DNA of 64,000 nucleotides, taken from Thermohalobaculum sp039815685. GTDB taxonomy: Bacteria > Pseudomonadota > Alphaproteobacteria > Rhodobacterales > Rhodobacteraceae. Below the pieces are notes generated by a model. It worked only from the letters and a program-made list of their open reading frames with translations, did no database searches and had not been told where the DNA came from. Where the stretch lies: the NCBI GenBank assembly GCA_039815685.1, contig JBCBYV010000018.1, positions 1 to 64,000 of the forward strand. The letters run 5' to 3'. Position numbers and translations under genes: made by a program. How positions within the stretch are numbered: position 1 is the stretch's first letter; every line of letters starts with the position of its first letter. Of the stretch, positions 52,899-60,967 are shown in pieces.

Positions 52899-54491
52899 AT
52901 GTACCAGAACGCCCGCCACCAGAAGACCGATGCCAGCACGCCGCAGGACACGCTCCCGAGCCCGCATCCAAGCCCCCTCGCAAGCCCATTGCCAGGCTAC
53001 AGCCGGCGTGCACAGTCGCCGGGCGGTAGGCTCTTCGGCTCGGTGCTGGAGACCATCGGCAACACGCCCGTCGTCCGCCTGAACGCCCTCGCGCCCGCCC
53101 ATGTCGACCTCTACGCCAAGCTCGAGGCCTTCAACCCCATGGGCTCGGTCAAGGACCGCCTCGCCCTCGCCGTGATCGAGGGCGCGGAGCGGACGGGCGC
53201 GCTCAAGCGCGGGCAGACCGTGATCGAGGCGACGTCCGGCAATACCGGCATCGGCCTCGCCATGGTCTGCGCGCGAAAGGGCTATCCGCTGGTCATCGTC
53301 ATGGCGGAGAATTTCAGCGTTGAGCGCCGCCGCCTCATGCGCTTCCTCGGCGCGAAAGTGATCCTGACCTCCGCCGCCGACCGTGGCACCGGCATGTTCG
53401 CCACCGCCGAGAAGCTGGCCGAGAAGCATGGCTGGTTCTTCACCCGCCAGTTCGAGAACGAGGCGAATGCCGAGATCCACGCCGCCACCACAGCGCGCGA
53501 GATCCTGAGCGATTTCGGCATGCGCGGGCTTGACTACTGGGTCACGGGCGCCGGCACCGGGGGCACGCTGAACGGCGTTGCCCGCGTCCTGAAGACCGAG
53601 AGCCCGCGCACCCAGATCGTCGTTGCCGAGCCCGAGAACGCGCAAATACTCTCGAGCGACATCCCCCAAAAGCGCCGTGCGGACGGCGCCGCGGCGCGCA
53701 GCCACCCGATGTCCCGCGCCCACCCGGTGCAGGGCTGGACGCCCGACTTCATCCCCAAGCTCGCCGACGACGCGAAGGGAGCGGGGCATATCGACCGCTT
53801 CGTGCCCGTCTCGGGACATGAGGCGCTTCGCCTCGCCCGCGCGCTTGCCACCCGCGAAGGCATCTTCAGCGGCATCAGCGGCGGCGCGACCCTCGCCGCG
53901 GCCCTCAGAGTCGCGGAGAAGGCACGCGAAGGAGCGCGCATTCTCGCCATGATCCCCGATACGGGCGAGCGCTATCTCTCAACCCCGCTCTTCGAAGACA
54001 TCCCCGCGGGCATGACGGAGGAAGAACGCGAGATCGCCGCCTCCGTCCCACCGCTCCGCCGACAGCCCGCAGCCGAGACCGCGCGCCCGGCGGAGACCAT
54101 CGACCCCGAGGCGGCCGCTTTCGTCGATGCGACCCTCTCGAACGCGCGCGAGCCCATCGTCATGGTCGGCTTCGAATGGTGCGAGTTCTGCTGGTCCGTC
54201 CGCCGCCTCTTCCAGAAGGCCGGCATCCCCTTCCGCGCGCTCGACATCGACACGGCCGCGTTTCGCGAGGGCGACCGCGGCGGCAAGATCCTCCGCGCCG
54301 TCTTCGCCCGCACCGGTGTGCGCACCGTGCCCCAGGTCTTCGTCGGCGGCACGCGCATTGGCGGTGCAGCCGACACGCTGGCGGCCTTCGAGGACGGGAG
54401 ACTGCAATCGCATCTCGCCCGCCTCGATCCGCCGATCACCCCGAAACCCGTGGCTAATCCGATGGCGTTGCTGCCCACCTGGACGCGCTGA
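52899..54491 (+). CDS. cysteine synthase-glutaredoxin fusion protein
   Basis: A 530-residue two-domain protein. Residues 43-375 form a PLP-dependent O-acetylserine sulfhydrylase-like domain: the Schiff-base Lys85 in NPMGSVKDRLAL, SGNTG at 113-117, GTGGTLNG near 219-226 and GISGGATLA near 325-333. After a Pro/Ala/Glu linker, residues 418-515 form a glutaredoxin with CEFC at 428-431 and TVPQVFVGG at 476-484. N-terminal 40 residues are polar and Pro-rich. GGAG sits six bases upstream. Ordinary CysK is about 310 residues, so the fusion is real and not a frameshift. Confidence 0.92.
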   Translation: MYQNARHQKTDASTPQDTLPSPHPSPLASPLPGYSRRAQSPGGRLFGSVLETIGNTPVVRLNALAPAHVDLYAKLEAFNPMGSVKDRLALAVIEGAERTGALKRGQTVIEATSGNTGIGLAMVCARKGYPLVIVMAENFSVERRRLMRFLGAKVILTSAADRGTGMFATAEKLAEKHGWFFTRQFENEANAEIHAATTAREILSDFGMRGLDYWVTGAGTGGTLNGVARVLKTESPRTQIVVAEPENAQILSSDIPQKRRADGAAARSHPMSRAHPVQGWTPDFIPKLADDAKGAGHIDRFVPVSGHEALRLARALATREGIFSGISGGATLAAALRVAEKAREGARILAMIPDTGERYLSTPLFEDIPAGMTEEEREIAASVPPLRRQPAAETARPAETIDPEAAAFVDATLSNAREPIVMVGFEWCEFCWSVRRLFQKAGIPFRALDIDTAAFREGDRGGKILRAVFARTGVRTVPQVFVGGTRIGGAADTLAAFEDGRLQSHLARLDPPITPKPVANPMALLPTWTR

Positions 54492-54590
54492 GGCACGGCT
54501 CAGGCTTCGCCGCCGCCAGGGGCGCCGTTGCGGCCATCCCCGGCGGCGGATACCGTTGAGGCCCACGCCACCCAGGGCGAAGGGCAGCCA

Positions 54591-54989
54591 ATGGCCGAAC
54601 CCGACACCAAAATCCGCCAGAAGGCCGGGATCACCGAACTCCGGCTCCGCCTCGTCTGGCCGGACCGCGGCATGCTGGGCCCTGGAAAGGCGGATCTCCT
54701 CGAGCTCATCGCCGAGACGGGCAGCATTTCCGCCGCCGGCCGCGCCATGGGCATGAGCTACAAGCGCGCCTGGACCCTCGTCAGCACACTGAACGACATG
54801 TTCGCCGAACCGCTGGTCCACCGCGCCAGGGGCGGCTCACAAGGCGGGGGTGCGATCCTCACGGACACCGGCCGGCAGGTCCTCGCGCATTACCGCGCCT
54901 TCGAGCGGAGCTGCGCCGAGGCGGGCGCACCGGAGATCGCGGCCCTCGAACGCCTGATGAAATCGCAGATACCCACGGAAGACGGTTGA
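54591..54989 (+). CDS. ModE-type winged-helix regulator without molybdate-binding domain
   Basis: A 132-residue protein matching only the N-terminal DNA-binding domain of ModE: LLELIAETGSISAAGRAMGMSYKRAWTLVSTLNDMF at about 36-71 and GGSQGGGAILTDTGRQVLAHYR near 84-105. The C-terminal MOP domains that bind molybdate in E. coli ModE are missing. It lies 68 bases before modA on the same strand, so it very probably regulates mod and perhaps tup genes; how it would sense the oxyanion is unclear. Confidence 0.87.
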   Translation: MAEPDTKIRQKAGITELRLRLVWPDRGMLGPGKADLLELIAETGSISAAGRAMGMSYKRAWTLVSTLNDMFAEPLVHRARGGSQGGGAILTDTGRQVLAHYRAFERSCAEAGAPEIAALERLMKSQIPTEDG

Positions 54990-55007
54990 ACGGGCGCAGC
55001 CTAGGGG

Positions 55008-55030
55008 CGATATTCCCGCGCGGCTATAAC
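55008..55030. promoter_or_regulatory. degenerate Mo-box-like inverted element upstream of modA
   Basis: CGATAT (55008-55013) and TATAAC (55025-55030) flank 11 GC-rich bases in the gap between the ModE-like gene and modA. ModE boxes have AT-rich TATA-type half-sites with spaced symmetry; this match is weak and is proposed mainly from position. Confidence 0.3.
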
Positions 55031-55056
55031 CCTGCCGGAGACCTCCCCTGCAGCCC

Positions 55057-55857
55057 ATGTCACAGATACGCTCCTACCTGCGGGCGCTTGGGTATGCGCT
55101 CCTCGCCGCAATGCTCTGCATCGCACCGGCGCGTGCATCGGACCTCACGATCTTTGCCGCCGCGAGCCTCAAGGAAGCGCTGGAAGAGGTAACGGCCCTC
55201 TGGACGGCCGAGGGCGGTGAGCCCACTCGCACCTCCTTCGCCGGTAGTGCAGCGCTCGCGCGCCAGATCGCGCGGGGTGCACCGGCGGATGTCTTCATCT
55301 CAGCGAACACCGCCTGGATGACCTACCTGGCCGAAGACGGCGCGGTTGCGGCCGAGACCCACCGCGGCCTCCTCGCGAACCGTCTCGTGCTGATCGCCCC
55401 GAGCGAGGCCGCACAGCCTGCAAGCGTTCTGCACGAGCCACCGACGCTCTCGACGGAAACGGCCGCGGCGTTCTTTCACCGGCTCGGCGACGGCAGGCTG
55501 GCCATGGCGTTCGTCGACGCGGTCCCCGCTGGCATATATGGCAAGGCAGCACTCGAAATGCTCGGCCTCTGGCCAAGGCTCTCCCGCAGCGTCGTGCAGA
55601 CCGATAATGTGCGCACGGCCCTTGCCCTTGTCGCGCGGGGCGAGACGCCGCTCGGCATCGTCTACGCCACCGATGCGCTGGCGGAGCCGCGCGTCACGGT
55701 GCTCGCGCGCTTTCCGAAGGAGAGCCATCCGCCGATCACCTACCCCGTGGCGGCCATTGCCGGACGCGAGACCCGTGCCGCGCCGTTTCTCTCCTTCCTC
55801 TCGACCGAGCCCGCGCGTGGCACCTTCGCCCGGCACGGCTTCATACCGCTGCCCTGA
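55057..55857 (+). CDS. modA: molybdate ABC transporter substrate-binding protein
   Basis: Periplasmic molybdate receptor of 266 residues. Signal peptide with cleavage near ARAS (27); the mature protein begins DLTIFAAASLKEALEEV, whose Ser contacts the oxyanion, then TSFAGSAALARQIARGAPADVFISAN (second Ser and the PADVF motif), YGKAALEMLGL and GIVYATDAL with the late ligand region. First gene of modABC; it is 3 bases before modB. Confidence 0.95.
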   Translation: MSQIRSYLRALGYALLAAMLCIAPARASDLTIFAAASLKEALEEVTALWTAEGGEPTRTSFAGSAALARQIARGAPADVFISANTAWMTYLAEDGAVAAETHRGLLANRLVLIAPSEAAQPASVLHEPPTLSTETAAAFFHRLGDGRLAMAFVDAVPAGIYGKAALEMLGLWPRLSRSVVQTDNVRTALALVARGETPLGIVYATDALAEPRVTVLARFPKESHPPITYPVAAIAGRETRAAPFLSFLSTEPARGTFARHGFIPLP

Positions 55858-55860
55858 GAG

Positions 55861-56568
55861 ATGGAGGCCCTGCCACCCGATCTGATCGACGCCATTCTGC
55901 TGTCGCTGAAAGTCTCGCTCACGGCGACGATCCTAAGCCTGCCGGCAGGCGTCCTGGCAGCTTACGCGCTGGCGCGGTGGCGCTTCCCGGGTCGGCAGAT
56001 CCTGAATGGGCTCGTCCACCTGCCATTGATCCTGCCGCCCGTGGTCACGGGCTACCTGCTCCTTCTCGCCTTCGGCACGCGCGGGCCGATCGGCGGGTTT
56101 CTGGAGGCGCAGTTCGGCCTCACCCTCGCCTTTCGATGGACTGGCGCAGCGCTCGCCGCCGCGATCATGGCCTTCCCGCTCCTCGTCCGCGCGATCCGCC
56201 TCTCGATCGAGGCGGTCGATCCGAAGCTGGAGGAGGCGGCGGCAACCCTCGGCGCCTCGCGCGTCTGGGTGTTCGCGACGGTTACGCTGCCGCTTATCCT
56301 TCCGGGCATTCTCGCGGGCACCATCCTCGCCTTCGCCAAGGCCATGGGCGAGTTCGGGGCGACCATCACCTTCGTCTCGAACATTCCTGGCGAGACGCAG
56401 ACCATCCCTACGGCCATCTATGCGCTGCTGCAGGTTCCGGGCCGCGAGGGAGCCGCCAGCACCCTCGTGCTCATCTCCATCGCCATCGCCATGGCCGCCC
56501 TCCTGCTCTCCGAGGCCGTCTCGCGCCGCGTCGCCGCGCGGATCGGAGGGCGGGAGGCGCCCGCGTGA
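55861..56568 (+). CDS. modB: molybdate ABC transporter permease
   Basis: Membrane subunit of the molybdate importer, 235 residues, five or six helices. LPLILPPVVTGYLLLLAFG near 57-75 is the ModB signature, and VDPKLEEAAATLGASRVWVFATVTLPLILPGI near 120-151 is the EAA loop that contacts ModC. Adjacent AKAMGEFGATITFVSNIPGETQT is also highly conserved in ModB. Its end overlaps the GTG start of modC by 4 bases. Confidence 0.95.
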   Translation: MEALPPDLIDAILLSLKVSLTATILSLPAGVLAAYALARWRFPGRQILNGLVHLPLILPPVVTGYLLLLAFGTRGPIGGFLEAQFGLTLAFRWTGAALAAAIMAFPLLVRAIRLSIEAVDPKLEEAAATLGASRVWVFATVTLPLILPGILAGTILAFAKAMGEFGATITFVSNIPGETQTIPTAIYALLQVPGREGAASTLVLISIAIAMAALLLSEAVSRRVAARIGGREAPA

Positions 56569-57662
56569 GCCTCGATCTCGCCATCACCCATCGCTTCCCG
56601 GGCTTCAGTCTCGAGGCAGCCTTCACCGCGCCCAACGGCGTGACGGCGCTCTTCGGCCGCTCGGGTTCGGGCAAGACCACCATCGCGAACGCCATCGCCG
56701 GGCTGCTTCGCCCCGATGCCGGTCGTATCGCGGTCGAGGATACGGTGCTCCTCGACACCGCCGCGGGACAGCACATCGCACCCCATCGCCGTCGCATCGG
56801 CTACGTCTTTCAGGAAGCCCGCCTCTTCCCCCACCTCAGCGTACGCCGAAACCTCCTCTACGGTCGCTGGTTCAGCGGTGGCGGTGGGAGCGCCGGAACA
56901 CGCGACGACCTCGCGCGCATCACCGACCTCTTGGGGCTCAACGCCCTCCTCGACCGCGCACCCGGCGCATTGTCGGGTGGGGAGCGTCAGAGGGTCGCCC
57001 TCGGCCGTGCGCTCCTCGCGAGACCCCGAATGCTTGTGATGGACGAGCCCCTTGCGGCTCTCGATGAAGAGCGGAAGGCTGAGATCCTGCCCTATCTCGA
57101 ACGGCTGCGGGACGAAGCGGCGGTGCCCATCCTCTTTGTCAGCCACAACCTCGCGGAAGTCGCCCGCCTTGCAACGACGCTCGTGGTGCTCGATGCGGGG
57201 CGCGTCACGACGGCAGGGCCACTCATCGATATCCTCGCGGATCCCGACGCCGTGCCAGCGCTTGGCATCCGGGACGCGGGCTCGGTGCTGACAGGCCGTG
57301 TCATCACCCATCACGCCGATGGTCTGAGCGAGATCGAAGTCGCTGCAGGCCGGCTTCTACTCCCCCATGTCGCTGCCGTCCCGGGCGCGCATCTGCGCAT
57401 CCGCATCGCGGCGCAAGACGTCATCCTGGCCCGAGAGGAGCCAACAGCGCTCTCGGCCCTCAACATCCTGCCGGCGCGCGTCACATCGGTCCGGCCCGGT
57501 AATGGCCCGGGCGTCATGGTCCGTCTCGACGCAGCGGGCGACAGCCTGCTTGCACGCATCACCAAACGCTCGGCCGAACGCCTCGCCCTCGCCCCGGGCG
57601 TAAGCTGCTATGCCATCGCCAAGGCCGTCTCAGTCGCGCCTATGGATATCGGGCAGTCGTGA
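56565..57662 (+). CDS. modC: molybdate ABC transporter ATP-binding protein
   Basis: ATPase of the molybdate importer, 365 residues. Walker A GRSGSGKTT at about 31-39, Q-loop YVFQEARLFPHLSVRRNLLYG, signature LSGGERQRVALGRALLA near 129-145, Walker B MLVMDEPLAALD near 149-160, and His switch. The C-terminal MOP-like regulatory domain (about 285-350, ALSALNILPARVTSVRPG) can bind molybdate for feedback inhibition. GTG start overlaps modB, with GGGAGG upstream. Confidence 0.95.
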   Translation: MSLDLAITHRFPGFSLEAAFTAPNGVTALFGRSGSGKTTIANAIAGLLRPDAGRIAVEDTVLLDTAAGQHIAPHRRRIGYVFQEARLFPHLSVRRNLLYGRWFSGGGGSAGTRDDLARITDLLGLNALLDRAPGALSGGERQRVALGRALLARPRMLVMDEPLAALDEERKAEILPYLERLRDEAAVPILFVSHNLAEVARLATTLVVLDAGRVTTAGPLIDILADPDAVPALGIRDAGSVLTGRVITHHADGLSEIEVAAGRLLLPHVAAVPGAHLRIRIAAQDVILAREEPTALSALNILPARVTSVRPGNGPGVMVRLDAAGDSLLARITKRSAERLALAPGVSCYAIAKAVSVAPMDIGQS

Positions 57663-57761
57663 CCTGTTGCGCCAACCCGCGATGGGGCGCTCGCTTGCAG
57701 AGCGCTCTCTCCGCTGTCATTTGTTCCACACGAGAGCAAAGAACGGAGAAAACAGCGCAGA

Positions 57762-58469
57762 ATGCAGGATTTTGCAGAAGCTTTCCTGCTCGCGTTCGGC
57801 CTTCTCGCCTCAGCGGATGCCGATCTCATCGAGATCGTCGGCCTCTCGCTCTATGTGAGCCTCAGCGCGACGGCCGTGGCATGCGCGATCGGCTTGCCTG
57901 CGGGCGCAGCCCTCGCCGTGACGCGCTTTAGGGGCCGCGGCGCCCTGCTGGTTTTCGTCAATTCTCTCATGGGGTTACCGCCCGTCGTTGTCGGGCTTAT
58001 CGTCTACCTGATGCTGAGCCGCGCGGGACCCCTCGGCGTCCTCGGCCTACTCTACACACCCACGGCAATGATCATCGCGCAGACGATCCTGATCACGCCC
58101 ATCGTCATCGCCCTCTCCCGCCAAGTGCTCGAAGACCTGCATGCCGAATACGCGGAGCAGTTCCGCTCCCTCAGCATTGGTCCGGTCGATGCGACACGGG
58201 CGCTGCTCTGGGACGGTCGCTTCGCCCTCCTCACCGTCGCTCTCGCCGGTTTCGGCCGTGCCGTCGCGGAGGTCGGTGCCGTGATCGTCGTTGGCGGCAA
58301 TATCGACCACCTCACGCGCGTCATGACGACCGCCATCGCGCTGGAGACCGCAAAGGGAAACCTCGCCCTCGCCCTCGCCCTCGGCATCGTGCTTCTGGTC
58401 ATCGCCCTCGGGATAAACGCGGTCGTCCTGTCGGTGCGCCAGACGGCGTCGAGCCAGACCCATGCGTGA
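57762..58469 (+). CDS. tupB: tungstate ABC transporter permease
   Basis: Membrane subunit of a TupABC tungstate importer, 235 residues. SLYVSLSATAVACAIGLPAGAAL, FVNSLMGLPPVVVGLIVYLMLSRAGPLG and GRAVAEVGAVIVVGGNIDHLTRVMTTAIALETAKGNLALALALG are typical TupB stretches and differ from ModB. It begins 99 bases after modC and overlaps tupC by 8 bases. The 57663-57761 gap contains the palindrome AGAGCGCTCT at 57699-57708 but no recognised regulator box. Confidence 0.92.
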   Translation: MQDFAEAFLLAFGLLASADADLIEIVGLSLYVSLSATAVACAIGLPAGAALAVTRFRGRGALLVFVNSLMGLPPVVVGLIVYLMLSRAGPLGVLGLLYTPTAMIIAQTILITPIVIALSRQVLEDLHAEYAEQFRSLSIGPVDATRALLWDGRFALLTVALAGFGRAVAEVGAVIVVGGNIDHLTRVMTTAIALETAKGNLALALALGIVLLVIALGINAVVLSVRQTASSQTHA

Positions 58470-59199
58470 TCACACAGGGAGCATGGAGGACGATCTGCTT
58501 CTGCCGCTCAGCATCGAGGGCCTCCGCCTAGAGGTTGAGGGGCAGCTGCTGCTGGACGGTATTGACCTCACACTCGCCAGCCGTGACATCACCGTCGTCA
58601 TGGGGGCCAACGGCGCCGGGAAAAGCCTGTTTCTGAGAGTGTTACACGGGCTTGTTGAGCCCGGCTCTGGGCGGATCAGCTGGGCCGGGCGGCCAAATTC
58701 GGCAGCCACGCGGCATGCGCAGGCGATGGTCTTCCAGAAGCCGGTCCTGCTCCGCCGATCGGTTGCTGCGAATATCGACTTTGTGCTGAGGGCGCGGGGC
58801 GGGCCGAACCCTCGGCGGCGCGATGCCCTGCTCTCGCATGTCGGTCTGTTGTCGCAAGCGCGCCAGCCCGCGCGCGCCCTCTCCGGCGGCGAGCAGCAGC
58901 GCCTTGCCGTCGCACGCGCGCTTGCCACCGACCCCTCGGTGCTCATGATGGATGAGCCGACCGCAAGCCTCGACCCGGCATCTACAGCGTCTATCGAGGC
59001 AATCGTCCTCGGCGCGCGCGACGCTGGCACGAAGGTCATCTTCGTGACGCATGACATCGGGCAGGCGCGGCGCATCGCTGATGAGGTAGTGTTCCTGCAT
59101 CGAGGACGGGTCGCAGAGCACGCCCGCGCGGAACAGTTCTTCGCTGAGCCATCCTCTGAGGCGGCGCGGGCCTATCTCGCCGGCCGCCTCCTCCTCTGA
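58462..59199 (+). CDS. tupC: tungstate ABC transporter ATP-binding protein
   Basis: ABC ATPase of 245 residues: Walker A GANGAGKSL near 49-57, Q-loop MVFQKPVLLRRSVAANIDFVL, signature LSGGEQQRLAVARALA near 136-151, Walker B VLMMDEPTASLDP and the switch His in FVTHDIGQARRIADEVVFLHRG. The FQKPVLLRRSV string is shared with TupC/WtpC-type ATPases. Overlap with tupB by 8 bases implies coupling. Confidence 0.9.
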   Translation: MRDHTGSMEDDLLLPLSIEGLRLEVEGQLLLDGIDLTLASRDITVVMGANGAGKSLFLRVLHGLVEPGSGRISWAGRPNSAATRHAQAMVFQKPVLLRRSVAANIDFVLRARGGPNPRRRDALLSHVGLLSQARQPARALSGGEQQRLAVARALATDPSVLMMDEPTASLDPASTASIEAIVLGARDAGTKVIFVTHDIGQARRIADEVVFLHRGRVAEHARAEQFFAEPSSEAARAYLAGRLLL

Positions 59200-59221
59200 C
59201 GCTGATGCAGAGGGCCCCTAG

Positions 59222-60031
59222 ATGAGACGGACGCTCATGATCACCGCCGCAGTGATGTGTGGCGGGCTCGCGGTTGCGGCGGAGCGATCGATCATCGTGC
59301 AGTCAACGACTTCGACATCGAATTCAGGGCTTTACGACCATCTCCTGCCAGAGTTCGAGCGAGAGACAGGCATCCGCGTCAACGTCGTCGCCGTCGGCAC
59401 CGGGCAAGCGATCCGGAGCGCACGGAACTGCGACGGCGACCTGCTGATCGTCCACGCGACGGAGGCCGAAGAGGCCTTCGTGGCTGCGGGCTACGGGGCG
59501 AAGCGGTACGATCTTATGTACAACGACTTCGTCATCGTCGGCCCGGAAGCGGACCCCGCAGGCATCCGCGGAGGGCGCGATGTGCCGGCAGCTCTGGCGA
59601 AGATCGCCGAGACCGAGGCGCCATTCGCCTCGCGCGGCGACGACAGTGGCACGCATATGCGGGAGCGCGCGCTCTGGCGCGCGGCCGGGTTGGTGCCCGA
59701 CGCGGCCTCCGGCACGTGGTATCGGGAAACTGGATCAGGCATGGGCGCCACGCTGAACCTCGCCTCGGGGATGGGCGCTTACACGATGACGGATCGAGCG
59801 ACCTGGATCAGCTTCGGGAACAAGGGCGATCTCACGGTCCTGGTGGAGGGCGATCCCGCACTCTTCAACCAGTACGGTGTGGTGCCGGTCAGCGCCGACA
59901 GATGCCCGTCCGTCCGCGCGGCAGAGGCACAGATCTTCACGGATTGGCTGCTCTCGGCCGAGGGTCAGGCCGCCATCGCAGCCTTTCGGGTCGATAACCA
60001 GCAGCTCTTCTTCCCGAATGCGAGCCCTTGA
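59222..60031 (+). CDS. tupA: tungstate ABC transporter substrate-binding protein
   Basis: Periplasmic tungstate receptor of 269 residues. The signal peptide is short (MRRTLMITAAVMCGGLAVAA). The tungstate-selective motif TTSTSNSGLYDHL begins at residue 29, and RGDDSGTHMRERALWRAAGL and TDRATWISF provide further conserved ligands. In most genomes tupA is the first gene; here it is last (tupB-tupC-tupA). Converges with livF 66 bases away. Confidence 0.94.
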   Translation: MRRTLMITAAVMCGGLAVAAERSIIVQSTTSTSNSGLYDHLLPEFERETGIRVNVVAVGTGQAIRSARNCDGDLLIVHATEAEEAFVAAGYGAKRYDLMYNDFVIVGPEADPAGIRGGRDVPAALAKIAETEAPFASRGDDSGTHMRERALWRAAGLVPDAASGTWYRETGSGMGATLNLASGMGAYTMTDRATWISFGNKGDLTVLVEGDPALFNQYGVVPVSADRCPSVRAAEAQIFTDWLLSAEGQAAIAAFRVDNQQLFFPNASP

Positions 60032-60097
60032 GGCAGTCGAAGAAGGAGCCTTCGAAAGGCGGCCCGAACGCCTCGCGGCGATGCGCCTGAAACCGCG

Positions 60098-60967
60098 TCA
60101 GCCGCCGAGGAAGAGGCGGCCGACATCGGGGTTTTCGAGGAGGTCGTCGCCCTTGCCGGCGATGGCGACCTCGCCGGAGACGAGGACATAGCCGATATCG
60201 GCGAACTCCAGGCCCTTCTTGGCGTTTTGCTCAACCATCACGATGGTCTTGCCCTCTACCTGCTGCAGGTCGGCGAGGATCTCAAAGACCATGTCGATGA
60301 AGCGGGGCTCGAGCCCGATGGAGGGCTCGTCGACGAGTAGCACCTCGGGGTTCATGACGAGGGCGCGGCTGATCTCGAGGAGGCGCCGCTCGCCGCCCGA
60401 GAGGACCTTGGCCTGGTGCTTCCGGCGGGCAGCGAGGCGGGGGTACTTCTCGAACACCCTCTCCGCCGCCTCCTTCGCCTCGGCGGGCTTCTCCTTCAGA
60501 AACCCGCCCATCCAGAGGTTTTCCTCGACGGTCATGCCCGGAAAGACGGACTTGTCCTGCAGGATGTAGGCGATGCCAGCTTCGCGCAGTTTCGAGGACG
60601 GGGAGAGAGCGGAGATGTCCCGCTTCTGTGGCCCATCGCCCACGAGGACCTTGCCCGAGAAGATGTTGTTGAAGCCGAATATCGCGTGGAGGATTGTGGA
60701 CTTACCGGCGCCGTTCGGCCCGATCAGGCAGAGTGACTGCTTGCGCGCCACGCGGAGGTTGATGCCGTGCAGGATCTCCATGCGGCCATAGCCCGCGTGC
60801 AGGTTCTCGAGGCTGAGATAGGGGTCGTTGCCCGCCAGCGCCTCAAGCGACGGAACGTCAACATGCTGGGCGATGGCGGCGGCCTGCTGGGTGACGGCTT
60901 CGACCGAGAGCACGGTGCTGACATCGCCGCCATGGTAGCCGCCGGCGCGCTGCTTCTCCTCGCTCAT
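60098..60967 (-). CDS. livF: branched-chain amino acid-type ABC transporter ATP-binding protein (LivF)
   Basis: Second ATPase of a HAAT-family importer; 289 residues. Walker A GPNGAGKSTI near 83-92, signature LSGGERRLLEISRALVMNPEVLLVDEPSIGL and the LivF-like MVEQNAKKGLEFADIGYVLVSGEV. The first about 48 residues (GGYHGGDVSTVLSVEAVTQQAAAIAQHV) are an extension not present in ordinary LivF (about 235). Its start overlaps the livG stop by one base. Substrate cannot be told from the ATPase. Confidence 0.9.
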   Translation of the reverse strand: MSEEKQRAGGYHGGDVSTVLSVEAVTQQAAAIAQHVDVPSLEALAGNDPYLSLENLHAGYGRMEILHGINLRVARKQSLCLIGPNGAGKSTILHAIFGFNNIFSGKVLVGDGPQKRDISALSPSSKLREAGIAYILQDKSVFPGMTVEENLWMGGFLKEKPAEAKEAAERVFEKYPRLAARRKHQAKVLSGGERRLLEISRALVMNPEVLLVDEPSIGLEPRFIDMVFEILADLQQVEGKTIVMVEQNAKKGLEFADIGYVLVSGEVAIAGKGDDLLENPDVGRLFLGG

